Shown: piece by piece, positions 1 to 9,827 of the stretch
How positions within the stretch are numbered: the stretch's first letter is position 1
Layout: every line of letters starts with the position of its first letter
NCBI GenBank assembly: GCA_964036045.1
Contig: OZ038382.1
Location: forward strand, 111,870,578 to 111,934,577
Source: Eutreptiella sp. 'Long Island Sound 2002'
Taxonomy: Eukaryota; Euglenozoa; Euglenophyceae; Eutreptiales; Eutreptiaceae
Direction of reading: 5' to 3'
Length of the DNA stretch: 64,000 bases
The notes under the pieces: generated by a model
What the model was told of the DNA's origin: nothing
What the model saw: the letters and a program-made list of their open reading frames with translations, nothing else
The model's database searches: none
Translations under genes and position numbers: made by a program

Positions 1-292
1 TCTTGCGGTGTTCTGCGCCACCTGGCTCCTGTTCCCCGGTGTGTCCGCTCAGTGTGTTGTTTTGCGTGTGCAGTTTCCTGGGCCACCTGGCTCCTGTTCA
101 CCGGTGTGCTCGCTCGGTGTGTTGTGTTGCGTGTGCGGTGTCGTGAGCCACTTGGCTCCTGTTCACCGGTGCCCCCGCTCGGTGAGTTGTGTTGCGTGTA
201 CGGTGTCCTGGGCCGCTTGGCTCTTGTACACCGGTGTGCTCGCTCTGTGTGCTGTGCTTTGGGTTGCGCGTGTGGTGTTGTGTGGGCGGGGC
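1..292 (+). repeat. 65-bp minisatellite array, partial (window edge)
   Basis: About four and a half diverged copies of a GC-rich 65-bp unit that recurs at 50.8-51.4 kb and, inverted, at 61.1-62.6 kb. Each unit carries a 'CTCCTGTTCACCGGTGTG' core followed by a TGTGTTGTGTTGCG stretch. The unit length is not a multiple of three, so the frames cycle and short cysteine-rich ORFs appear in more than one frame. I regard these ORFs as non-coding. The array starts outside the window and ends near 292, where the sequence becomes AT-richer. Confidence 0.85.
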
Positions 293-375
293 GTCGATTA
301 ACAAATAAACTTCAACAATGGTGTACCCAAGAATCTTGAAAAGTACAACTTCTCCAGAACAAACTGCAGTTTCAA

Positions 376-391
376 GCGCGAGGCCTCGCGC
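376..391. repeat. 16-bp perfect palindrome, copy 1
   Basis: GCGCGAGGCCTCGCGC is its own reverse complement. The same 16 bases occur at 431-452 (extended to 22 bp) and at 2120-2135. I do not know the function; a protein-binding site or a mobile-element end are both possible. Confidence 0.8.
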
Positions 392-430
392 ATGGAACGG
401 AGCATGAGAAACATTAAAGTTTCGGGCATC

Positions 431-452
431 ATTGCGCGAGGCCTCGCGCAAT
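431..452. repeat. 22-bp perfect palindrome, copy 2
   Basis: The 16-bp palindromic core is extended by ATT/AAT on each side, making a perfect 22-bp palindrome. It lies 39 bp after copy 1. Confidence 0.8.
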
Positions 453-867
453 GGATCTCATAAGCGCTCATAGAAACCAAAAATGGAACAGATCCACCAA
501 CTAGACAGCATGTGCACTCCCTTGATGCGGCGCTGCTGCATGGGTGCCCACACAGGTCCCGCCGGCATCTCCAGTTTTCATACTGTGGTCACCGCTGGCC
601 TCACTGCCCAACAGCGATGGTAGCGCGCCGCAACTGGCTACCGCAATCAGGATTAACCAGTCAAATCTGGGATCACCAGACAGTTACAGTTAACCGAAAA
701 TGGTGCATGCAACAGGCGAATGACAGAAGTATTGGTCGCGCAAAAACTGTGTGACAGGTTGATGTTTCAAATCAAGAAAGTTTTTCAAACAGCGATAGAT
801 ACAGTTACGCAATTATTTTTCACAGCAACAATGCCCCTGCAGAAAAGAGGTGGACCTTGAGTAGACA

Positions 868-2039
868 GTGGACGCAGCATCTGGAGTTTTCCGCGATGTG
901 TCCTCAGAGGAACTGCCGTACCACACGGCAGAAAAACTGTGGGAAGGGCTAAAACAGGGGGACGAGGGCGCGCGATTGTTGTTTGTGTTTTTTCTGCGTC
1001 TGCGCGAAAACGAACGGACGTGTTGCAGCGTTGAAAAGGCGATTGCGGCAGAAGGCAAGAGATGGGTTGGTGTTTTGATAGAGGAGGCCTGGTGCCTTTA
1101 TTTGCTGATGCGCCACCGCGCAATTTCATACAAGGGAAAACCAAGGTCAGTTGTTGCGGTAGAGGGAAGTAGGGCGCAGCGTCGCATTTTAGCAAGGTCA
1201 GGTCTGGTGCGATACAGCGCACCTTGGCTGATAGAGAAGGCCGCAGTCAGGTTACAGACTACATGGAACCAATACACCAGCAGTGGGTTGTGTTATGGAT
1301 GGACAACTGGTACAACAAACAGTTTACCACAAGTCCTGACAAGAACGACAGAAGCCTGAACGCAACAGCGTTGGCTGTGTTGCTACTGAGGGATGCACCG
1401 TGCTACTGGCATGGTCATCCTAGCCTGGAGGAGCTTCAACGGTGTGTTCCTGTTGTTGCACGCATGCTGGGGAACACAGAGGGAACATTTGCACGTATCC
1501 TGCTTGATCTAGGATTTGCAAGCACGCGGCCTGTTGTTCGAAACATTAGGGCGCCGCTTGACATTATTCGCCCTGTACCTGTCAAGAGACCACATTGGCG
1601 ACCCCTTTGTCTAAGCAAAGAAAAGGTGGGCGGCAACGTCTTGCTGCTCAATCTATTGCAATTCACTAGGGAATTTGCGCAGCGCACTTGACCATTTGTG
1701 CCTGTTTTATGTGATGAGAACATCCATTACGACATTTGTAAGATGATGTACGGTGAAAAAACAACGGGTTGGAGTGTCCGGCTTTTCTTGCGGTCACACC
1801 CTATATTGTATGGTTTCTCGCAAGCGTACAAGTTTTGTGTTACACAAACATATCGCTCATTTTGGCCGATCGTGACTTTCTTCTGTAAAGGTTTGTTGGG
1901 CAGCGGTGACACCGTCCGCTGTTTTCCGAGGCTGATCACAATGGAGATAAGTGTTGGCGCACTGCTGTTGGGTATGGGCCTGGCCTGGCTGACACGTACA
2001 GCAATCTCAAGATCGCCATTGTGGATGCTGTGCAGATGA
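868..2039 (+). pseudogene. Unrecognised protein gene, broken (possible mobile-element protein)
   Basis: Three consecutive plus-strand open stretches (868-1359, 1224-1691, 1698-2039) look like one decayed gene. The first and second are in different frames, so a frameshift lies around 1224-1359. The second and third share a frame and are separated only by a TGA at 1689-1691. The predicted protein has protein-like composition: a 'WMDNWYNKQF' segment with SLNATALAVLLL just after it, then DENIHYDICKMMYGE, HPILYGFSQAYKF and a hydrophobic C-terminal part. The D-N-W context resembles the first acidic residue of some DDE-type transposases, but I cannot assign a family. The opposite-strand ORFs here look like shadows. 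Function unknown; a transposon-encoded protein is the most likely guess given the surroundings. Confidence 0.4.
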
Positions 2040-2119
2040 GTGCCCTGGTTCCAACCGCTGAACTGAAGCAGCCTGGTCAATTCCTACATTCATTAATCGT
2101 TGTTTCGATGCTCTTTGTT

Positions 2120-2135
2120 GCGCGAGGCCTCGCGC
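2120..2135. repeat. 16-bp perfect palindrome, copy 3
   Basis: Third copy of GCGCGAGGCCTCGCGC, just after the end of the broken plus-strand gene. Copies 1 and 2 lie upstream of that gene, so the palindrome brackets it. Confidence 0.8.
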
Positions 2136-2169
2136 ATAACGTTGTCACTTTCAGGACAAAACGTATAAA

Positions 2170-2451
2170 TTGTCCAGAGATTTTATGACATTTGCCTACT
2201 ATGCTGGTCCGGAAGCTGTGAAAGGTCTGCAGAAGTTCCACGACAAAGGCAAGAAAGTCACGAAGAACGCGCCGAAGAAACTGGACAGCATCCTCTTGCC
2301 TGAGTTCTACAGGAAAGTGGCAGAAGTGATGCAGGAGGAAACCTTAACAACAAACAACTGGTTCTTGTGTTTCAGCCCCCCCCCAAAAGAACTATTTTTT
2401 CGCTGTGCCGCGGAGAGGCAGTTTTGGGCGCATTTTGACAATGCAACTTGA
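2170..2451 (+). CDS. Small hypothetical protein or exon fragment
   Basis: A 93-codon ORF with a Lys-rich middle (segments KFHDKGKKVTKNAPKK and LLPEFYRKVAEVM) that reads like real protein. It lies 34 bp after the third palindrome and on the same strand as the broken gene before it, so it may be that gene's 3' part in another frame. A poly-C run at about 2377-2385 is a likely frameshift site. The next ORF (2448-2654, 68 codons) may continue it. No domain recognised. Confidence 0.3.
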   Translation: MSRDFMTFAYYAGPEAVKGLQKFHDKGKKVTKNAPKKLDSILLPEFYRKVAEVMQEETLTTNNWFLCFSPPPKELFFRCAAERQFWAHFDNAT

Positions 2452-2952
2452 GCCGCCTAAGTCATGTCGATTTGCTGCTCGGCATTGTGAAGTGCACATG
2501 CAAATACGAGGAGCTTCACCACCCTGTCGTTGTCATACAGGCCTCAACGGCGCTTACGCCGCTGAAAAACCCCGAATTTCTTGATGTTGGAGAAGCAATT
2601 CTCAACGATGGTACGTTTCTCGGAAGCAAGAATGAATATCCACGAACAAGATAAATACACTCCTCCCCGGCAAGGCTGAAACGAATACCTGGGAAATTGT
2701 TTTGTTGTGGAACCAGTGGTAGGCATTCATTGCAACTTGTTGTCCGTGCCGACCTGATTGCGGAACCATATGGCCCCTTGCACGCCCCATAGCAGCGGCA
2801 GCTGCACCACGACCAAGCCCACGTTGCCCTCTCGCAGCACCACCAAGCAACCTTGGACGCGGTTCTGCTGCAGGTCGTGCTAGTCGCGTTATCATGTTTA
2901 GCCAAGTACGATAATGCAAATCGCCAAGCCGCATATCCGGCCTAGGTCCGTT

Positions 2953-3184
2953 TCATACCCATGGCAATACAGCGTCCATGTCTCGTGTCATGTCAGCGTC
3001 ATAAGCTTTTGGTGGATACCACCAAGAACAAGCAATAACCTCCGACACCCAATTGATGAACACATTAAAAACAATGGCATGCCCCTCCTTATCACCCTTG
3101 TTAAACCATAGCACGCGGCAGAGAGCAGGATCTTGTGGCTTCGTAATGTACACATGCGTCGAATCCACAATGGCAGAGATGTGG
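2953..3184 (-). pseudogene. PIF/Harbinger-like transposase, 3' half (DDE_4-type core)
   Basis: On the minus strand the segment IVDSTHVYITKP is typical of the first catalytic Asp region of DDE_4/PIF-Harbinger transposases (pattern D-x-T-H-V near a strand end). It is followed by a Trp-Phe-Asn-Lys-Gly stretch, a hydrophobic strand (IVFNVFINWV) and SWWYPPKAYDAD, the expected order of that fold. The frame ends at a TAG at 2953; Arg/Gly-rich sequence beyond it (to about 2600, another frame) may be its C-terminus. The 5' side stops exactly at the outer end of element 1's LTR. The matching 5' half resumes at 19929, so the retrotransposon has split the gene. The ORF seems to continue to 3267, but those codons belong to the LTR. 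Confidence 0.6.
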
Positions 3185-6040
3185 TGACGCGTTTCCGTGG
3201 GGGGCCTGGCCACGGGACGCTGCGGTGACACGCGCAAGCAAGCAGGCAGGCAAACCACTGCGCTCACAGGGGCATCAATACGCTCGTGTCATGTGAAAAA
3301 GCGTTTGTGGATCCTTGCCACTCTGAAACAAGGGAACGAAAATATGTACAGCAACACATCAGGATATGTACACATGGGGTGAAGACTGGACTGGGGTAAG
3401 TGCATCACAGGACAATAGACACTCAGTCCCAACTCGTGTCCCAATCCGTGGTCCGACGCTCTCAGTGGCTGGTGGGGGCGGGGGCTCAAACACAACCCAT
3501 GCCCTGCTCAGTCCGGACCCTGAAACCCTGCCAATAGGGGAGATGTCAGGCCCAGTCACAGGCGAGTTCCTGGGACCCAAGGGGCCTCAGGGCCAACCAA
3601 CAGTAGCTCCCCATGCTCCCTGAACAGCAGGTCTCAACTCCACTCTGAGCGAGAGATATGGCCCCGCCATTCTCCCCTAGGAGTTGGTAGCTGAAAATGG
3701 GCTGTTTCAGCCCAAACTGATATTAGCTCAAAAATCCTCAAAATGGACCCCTCGTCTGGACCCGCCAGAGGTAGGGACGAGGCAACCGACCCTATGCTCT
3801 CGGAGTACAAACTCTCTGGAGCCCTCACGCAACCTGTTTCCCTCTGAGATTCCGGCATCAGGGCGCCATGGGTTCGCCAAGTGGGGTCAGGTTGCAAAAA
3901 TGGCAAAATCGGCCGTCACGGGCGACCGTCCAGGGTAGGAAACCTTGGCGATTTTGTCGCGCCAAGCCTTGATTCACGACCCTTGATATCCCCTATGGTC
4001 CCATGCCCGGGGTTATCGCTTGCTGTCACACTGGCTGCTTACTGTTCACCAAGGGGATGAACATGCAGATGGGGCAGAAAGCAGCATGCGGTGCAAACGG
4101 GGGGATCATGGATCGCACCAAAAGTTGAATAACTCCTGATGAGCCGAAGGAGCAAATACGAAACTCAATGGCGTTTCACCCTTGGTCATAAGATACAATA
4201 ATCGCACTTCCCCCCTGGCTAGGTTATGTGCCCCATGGAGATATGGTAATTCCAATATGGCATACAATGGCAAAAACAGCGAAATATGGCCAAAATGGCC
4301 CACACTCATGATTCCATATCTCCATGGACACGGCGAGGATCCTTTCAACCAAAGATGCTAGAGACACATGGGACCTAGGTCCCAATATATGCCACTTGCC
4401 AACCCTCATGGTCGCCTGTAGCTATTTTCCCCATTGGAGGGAAAGTGATACACAACCGGGGCAGAATGGCAACATACCCCAAATTGGGTGACTCACAACT
4501 CTCCCTTCGGGAGGAGAGACCACATGAGGAAACACCCCATTCGATGCGGGTTTATGTGCCCTCTCCGAATTGCCCTTACCCTTGGTCAAGTGGCGCATGC
4601 AACCTCGGGGGCGAAATCAGGGGGAGATGGGGTTTGTGGCCATTCCGGGCAAAACGGCCATAATTCACCCAAAAGTGGTCCCTCAAAAAATTGTATCTCC
4701 GTATCACAAAGGAAAGGAGCCCCGGGCTTTTGCATGAATGCAAACCGAAGCTTTGCTTGCCTTTTGCAACAAGGGTTGAGGTTCAAAGCATAACCGAAAC
4801 ATTTTTAACACCTCATTCCTTGAAGGACACTATTTATGGGAAAAAGTGCATCTATCGGCGATATTGGCATGAACATATCTTTGGGTCATTGAGGAACAAA
4901 AATATGAGCAAACACTTTTGGAGTAGGCCCATAGTAGGTGCCTTCAAATATGCCCACTACGATTAGATTGTCTCCGCCCACTCGTGTCGTTAGTGCTTGA
5001 ATATGAGCGCGTGTGCAAAGAGGCAGTATGGCACGCTTGCTCACAAGGCGAAATTATATAAAATAGAGAACAAGGTTGTAAAAATCAACCAAGCCATCCA
5101 CGATGTCCTTCGTGGTCTCTACTTTACATATTGCCTTGGTTTGAGGCTCAACTTCTCACAGGCTTCGAGTACGAGCCTCGGGGGTTTGGCCATTTTGGCC
5201 TAATTTTCGACCAAAACTTGCCCTCTTTCGAAAATAGAGTGTTTGTACGCATTGAATTGCGTGGAGCCATCGTTGAGTTGGCTCGAAAGTCAGAAATGGC
5301 CTAGGGCTTTTGGTCTTGTGAGCATTGTGTCGGTTTTTAACGTTCATGCTCACAAATCCACAAAGTTAGCGTTTGCGCACGCAAACGACTTGGGTTTGCG
5401 AGACCCATAGGCTGCCTAAAACATCGCCATTGCCCGCTTCCCTATACAAAATGATATGTGTGCGTGAAAGGGCCATGGATGAAAGGCATACGGGGGGGAA
5501 TGTAGGGTTCTGTCCGAGCTCATGGTCCTTGGGAACCGTGAGTTCGAGCGATCGACGGAAAAGCTTGCGCGTTGATTTTCTCGAAGACGCAACGGCGAAA
5601 AATTCTGGTGAACACACCAGATGAAAGTACATCAAAAACCCTCTAGATTCAGCCCTCAAGTTCTCTTAGAACCTCAAAGGTACTCGAGAAAAATCCCTCA
5701 CAAAACTCGCCACGGAGAAGCGACGAAAGCGCGCGAACAGGCGACATCAGGCAGCGATTTCACGACAATTAGAAATCGCGGTACAAATCGGGTATTTCAC
5801 CGATTTCCGACTGAAAATTGCCTAAGACAATGAAATTATGGTAATTCTAAATCGATTTATTGGTTAGAAATCGGATTCCAGATTTTCCGGGTTAGAGAAC
5901 AGGGATATCCCGCTGACAGCCGGTGTCAACGGCTTCCGCACCGGTGTGACGGCTCACAGGCCTCCGGGCCATGGGCCATAACGGGTGTGAGGGCTCACAG
6001 GCCTCCGGGCCATGGGCCATAGGTTCTGGGTACCGCTTCA
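3185..6040 (-). repeat. Element 1, 3' LTR
   Basis: 2856-bp direct repeat of 17071-19928. In the sense direction (minus) it begins TGAAGCGGTACC and ends AACGCGTCA. The sense 3' part (plus 3185 to about 3900) is shared with element 2's LTR; the remaining part (about 3940-6030) is not. A 38-bp direct duplication lies at the sense 5' edge (5943-5980 and 5984-6021). Short ORFs within it are not convincing genes. Confidence 0.9.
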
Positions 6041-6051
6041 CCCCCCTCCTT
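6041..6051 (-). promoter_or_regulatory. Polypurine tract of element 1
   Basis: Directly next to the 3' LTR, the minus strand reads AAGGAGGGGGG, an unbroken purine run. This is where plus-strand DNA synthesis is primed in LTR retrotransposons. The identical tract sits at the same place in element 2 (28122-28132). Confidence 0.8.
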
Positions 6052-7528
6052 AGAGCAAACCCTGGGGGGGGGGTCAATAACACCCAAGCATGGCAGCGGG
6101 TACCCAGGACCATCCCCTGAAGGGGGGGGTGTCACATCCTCACTTCAGGCTGATTTGCGGGTTAGGTTGCCCATTACAACTCATGGTAAAACAGGTATGA
6201 TGCTGTAGTTGTCAGTAATCAGCGGTATAGTATCAAGTACCAAGTCCTGGGTCCTGGCGGCGATTGTTCGGCATGCAAAGGACCCGTTAACCCATACCAG
6301 GCGCACCGGGTGCCAGCTGCGACGGTCACTACCACAGTGGCAGTGGCATACACGGCCAACATAGGCGTCACACGACGACCGAGGTAGTCCCACAGGTCGA
6401 AAGCGACCACAAAGATCCATCAGGCTACCCCAGGCTTCCCAAGGCCGCAGTCTGGGGGAGAGTCCCCACGGGTCCTTCCTTGGGCGCACCATGTCCATAT
6501 CCACGACGCGAGTCCAGAGTGCTGAAGCCGAACGAGCTCCTCCATAAGGGATTGGGCATCGAGGCCGTCTTTTCCTTCGCCCCATTACCACGAAGGCCAT
6601 GCATGAGGGAGTCCCCATGCAGTCTGGGCGGAGGCGTCGACTCCTCGAACCAACAGTTTCCCAGGCAGACTGACCGAGGTCAGGACACCGGAGGTCGCCA
6701 CCCGACTGCAAGTGCGTCTGCGAGTCGGTAGGCTCACACTGGGACTGACAGTGGCGGACCGCTGGGAGTGTAGTCAGGCAACTGGGCTTCCCGCCTGGCG
6801 CCATCAGGATCTCAGCACATTACAGCCACTAGGGCACAGGGTATCACGGGCACTCAAACAGAAGCATCTGTACCTAGGTACTGGTCCAGGCTGGACCTTA
6901 TGTAAGAGCATGTAAACGGCGACTCAGGGCGCTTCGTATTCCGATTCGCATCCCCTCCGCGGGGGAAAACAGTCCATAGAGCGCTGATGGGCTGATGATA
7001 CGCAACACACAGATGCACATATCCTGGGGGGCGGAAAAATAAGCAATAAGCGGGGTAATAGGCGTGTAAACACACTCTGGAAAGAGCGCAAAACCACGCC
7101 CCGGTTAGGATGAGGCATATGCAGGCGGGTGGACAGGAAAACGCCTGAGTTCAGGCCATATATATTCTGCAGACACACGTAGACTGGTCTGGATCCCGCA
7201 AGTGCCATGGGACCAGACCACACACCAAAAAAATCGCCATGCCGATGACAGCGGCATCCGTTGCGCAAAGTCGTATGGGCTTCAAGGCCCTAAGAGCTCA
7301 GAAAATGTTAAGGTCAGTCCCTCACCTGGTTTCCCAAGGATTCAGCAGGTGGGGAGTGACGAATAGAACTGGAAGAGAGGGGCCATCTGCCTCTGGATTC
7401 AGCAGGGGGGGGTATATGGCCACTCCGATGGCAGGTCACCGGAAGATGGAAGAGAGCAAGCAAGTGAGGGACGATCCGTCGACCAAACAAGCGCTCAAAC
7501 TGCATCAGGGGAGAGCTTAGGGCGGCGA
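6052..7528 (-). other. Element 1, 3' untranslated region
   Basis: About 1.5 kb between the chromodomain stop and the polypurine tract. It is closely similar to 28133-29548 in element 2. A 207-codon minus-strand ORF (6804-6181) has a partial counterpart in element 2 (28560-28213), sharing segments such as MVRPRKDPWG and YVGRVCHCHCG. High DNA similarity alone could explain this, and no domain is recognised. Confidence 0.6.
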
Positions 7529-8239
7529 TCAGGCGCCCCTGGCTGCAATCGCCCCGGTTAGTGCTGCCAAGTCCGAGACATGGATCTTGGTCTTGTGCTT
7601 GCGGATGTAGTCGATGAAGGGGGTGTTAATCCGCGGCACGAACGAGGAGACGGGTTCCCAGGTGTCAGGGGACGGCCCATAGCCTCGCCAACGAACCTTG
7701 AACTCCAGGCCTCCGGGTGCCGAGGCGTTCGGACGCTGGGCCAGGATCTTCTCGACAGTATAGTCGTCCTGCTCAGCATAGTCGTCGTCCGAATCAGCCT
7801 CATGTGCGGCATTATCCAGGGACACATGTTGGCCGGGGAGGTCGGGTTCCCGCACACGGAGTTGGCTCTCCTGGAGCTCCCGGAACTGTCCGTGACCAAC
7901 CTTGATGCGGTAGGTGTCCTCACCAATCCTGCAGACCACCTCTCCGGGCTGAAACCAGGTTTCGGTGCGGTGGGTGCCCATAGGGCGGGGTCTGATCACC
8001 CACACCGGGTCTTCCACCCTGAACGTTTGTGCTGTCGAGCTCGGGGCGGACTTCTGACGCTCAGCATGCTCCTTCTCGAGCTGCTGGCGGATGTCCCGCG
8101 CCGTTGCCTCTTGCCGCGCAAAGAATTCCTTGGCGTCCATGGCCATACCATCACCAGACAGGGGAAGTCCCCGACCAAGGGGGTTCCCTGCCAAACAGAA
8201 TCTGGTCAGGGGACAAACAACCCGGAGTGGGGGTGTCAT
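7529..8239 (-). CDS. Element 1 pol C-terminus: integrase tail and chromodomain
   Basis: The last part of Pol, in a frame different from the integrase core upstream (frameshift near 8160). It contains the basic integrase C-terminal region (VWVIRPRPMGTHRTETWF ... VVCRIGEDTYRIKVG) and a chromodomain. The chromodomain has YTVEKIL, a FKVRWRGYG strand, DTWEP and a C-terminal helix with YIRKHK. Chromodomains of this type bind methylated histone H3 and steer chromovirus integration to heterochromatin. The aromatic positions (Y of YTVEKIL, the two W residues) are present. The reading frame ends at TGA (7529-7531), followed by the long 3' untranslated region. Confidence 0.85.
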   Translation of the reverse strand: MTPPLRVVCPLTRFCLAGNPLGRGLPLSGDGMAMDAKEFFARQEATARDIRQQLEKEHAERQKSAPSSTAQTFRVEDPVWVIRPRPMGTHRTETWFQPGEVVCRIGEDTYRIKVGHGQFRELQESQLRVREPDLPGQHVSLDNAAHEADSDDDYAEQDDYTVEKILAQRPNASAPGGLEFKVRWRGYGPSPDTWEPVSSFVPRINTPFIDYIRKHKTKIHVSDLAALTGAIAARGA

Positions 8240-9827
8240 GATGGGCCTTCAGAGCGGGCCACATCTCCTCAAACCAGTTCTGACGTGGATTGGTGATGTG
8301 AATCTTGCGCAGCTTCTCGAACAGCTGCCGTCCAGCCACTTCAGCCCGGCCATTTGACCGGCTGAGATAGGCAACGCTCTTGGCATGACGTATTCCCATA
8401 AGGGAACACATGGCCTTGAACGGGCCACCAGAAAACTGGGGCCCTCGGTCACTGCAAATGGTGCGGGGGATGTCAAAGACGGTCAGCCAATGACGAATCA
8501 TCATGACTGCCACTTCGTTGGCAAGCAACCGCTTTTTGCGTGCCGGAACGGCTACTACGTAGCCGCTGTGGCGGTCCACACAAAGGACCACACAGTCAAA
8601 GGTCTCCTTGCCTATGTGAACTTCAGGCATGGAGAAGACGTCCATGGCCACGCTCTCCATGGGCTGGTCAGGAACCGGAGTCCATTGGGCTTCCCCCTTG
8701 ACGTTCCGGTTATCGGGATTGCAGGCCTGACAGACCAAGCAACCCTTCCTGACCTTCTTGATGGCGGTGTAGAGACCGATCTGGTCGATCCTGAACCGGC
8801 GCTGCATGTCCAGGGCTTGCTTCTTGACTTCTGGGTGCATAATGTGGTGATGCCAAGCCTCCCATAGCTCGAGCACTCGGGACTCTGGGACCAGCAGCTT
8901 ACCATTCCGGTAGAGCTTGCCATCTTCCTCAGTCAGCCCCTTTGGCCACTTCTGCCCGTCATCAGGGTCGGTCACAGCCCTATACACGGCCGCAAAGGCC
9001 TCAGACTTGGCGTAGTCGTCGCTCCAGTCGTCCTGGAGGCAAGACTCAGGGAAGAGGTGCTTGTTGGACTCAGCTCCGTCAGGGGCGAGTACTCTGACCG
9101 CTCTGCCCATCCTCGTTCCGAGGGGGGCATCCGCAGCCATGACGAGAAAGCATTTAACACCCTCCTCCTCCATCAGGCGCTCCATTTCTATGATCCTCTT
9201 GGCCTCAGCGGTCTCAGCCTCATCGCAATGGGCAGACACGTCTGTCATGCCCTTGCTGGCAGGATAGGCCCACCTACTGAGACAGTCCGGCACGGTGTTG
9301 TCCTTGCCAGGAACATACACAACCGTGAGGTCGAACTTGGCCAAGGTGTCATGCCATCTTGCCCGTCGGGAGGCGGGACCAGAGGGGGTGTCCACGTGCT
9401 CTTTGTGCCACGACTGCAGAGTCTGATGGTCGGTGCAGACGGTGACTGGATGGAGGGCTATGTACCCAGCCCATTTCCTGAGAGCCATGACGATGGCATA
9501 CGCCTCCTTTTCTCGGGGCCTCCACGTCCGTTTCTGGCCTTCCGCCAGGACTCGGCTCCAGAAGGCCACGGGCACGTGCCTCCCATCGTCAAGCACTTGC
9601 TCCAACACAGCGCCAACGGCGTAGTTGGAAGCATCAGTGCGCAGAACGAACCCTCGGTCAGGATCCACGAGGTGCAGACCCACCTCGGATAGCAGCGCCT
9701 GCTTCATCCCCTCAAAGGCACGGTCGGACTCATCATTCCAGACCAGAGCCTTCTTGGACCCCTTCTTGGTCTCCTCTCGGTTGCCCTTGAGCATGGTCGT
9801 CATGGGGGCTGCATACTCGGCATACAT
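8151..9827 (-). CDS. Element 1 pol: RNase H and integrase core
   Basis: A 558-codon frame. The first part is Ty3-type RNase H: the FVLRTDAS motif, then REKEAYAIVMAL, then CTDHQTLQSW and the tail motif PDCLSRW. Next comes the integrase HHCC zinc finger (WHHHIMHPEVKK ... GCLVCQAC, about residues 325-370). The catalytic core follows with Asp about 395 (AMDVFSM), Asp about 459 (CSDRGPQF) and Glu about 496 (GRAEVAG). The spacing between the last two is exactly 35 residues (DDx35E), so the core motif is intact. The product cuts LTR ends and joins them to target DNA. It is out of frame with reverse transcriptase upstream (frameshift near 9890) and with the chromodomain segment downstream, so this copy cannot make one polyprotein. 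Confidence 0.88.
   Translation of the reverse strand: MYAEYAAPMTTMLKGNREETKKGSKKALVWNDESDRAFEGMKQALLSEVGLHLVDPDRGFVLRTDASNYAVGAVLEQVLDDGRHVPVAFWSRVLAEGQKRTWRPREKEAYAIVMALRKWAGYIALHPVTVCTDHQTLQSWHKEHVDTPSGPASRRARWHDTLAKFDLTVVYVPGKDNTVPDCLSRWAYPASKGMTDVSAHCDEAETAEAKRIIEMERLMEEEGVKCFLVMAADAPLGTRMGRAVRVLAPDGAESNKHLFPESCLQDDWSDDYAKSEAFAAVYRAVTDPDDGQKWPKGLTEEDGKLYRNGKLLVPESRVLELWEAWHHHIMHPEVKKQALDMQRRFRIDQIGLYTAIKKVRKGCLVCQACNPDNRNVKGEAQWTPVPDQPMESVAMDVFSMPEVHIGKETFDCVVLCVDRHSGYVVAVPARKKRLLANEVAVMMIRHWLTVFDIPRTICSDRGPQFSGGPFKAMCSLMGIRHAKSVAYLSRSNGRAEVAGRQLFEKLRKIHITNPRQNWFEEMWPALKAHHDTPTPGCLSPDQILFGREPPWSGTSPVW

Larger units (their letters stand above)
293..867. other. Intergenic stretch without a recognisable gene
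   Basis: No convincing coding region. It holds two copies of the GC palindrome annotated separately and otherwise unremarkable sequence between the minisatellite and the broken plus-strand gene. Confidence 0.6.

Noticed and set aside
6480-6804. A possible env-like gene downstream of family A pol
   Set aside because: No signal peptide, transmembrane segment or glycoprotein motif is visible, and the ORF is not kept at full length in element 2.
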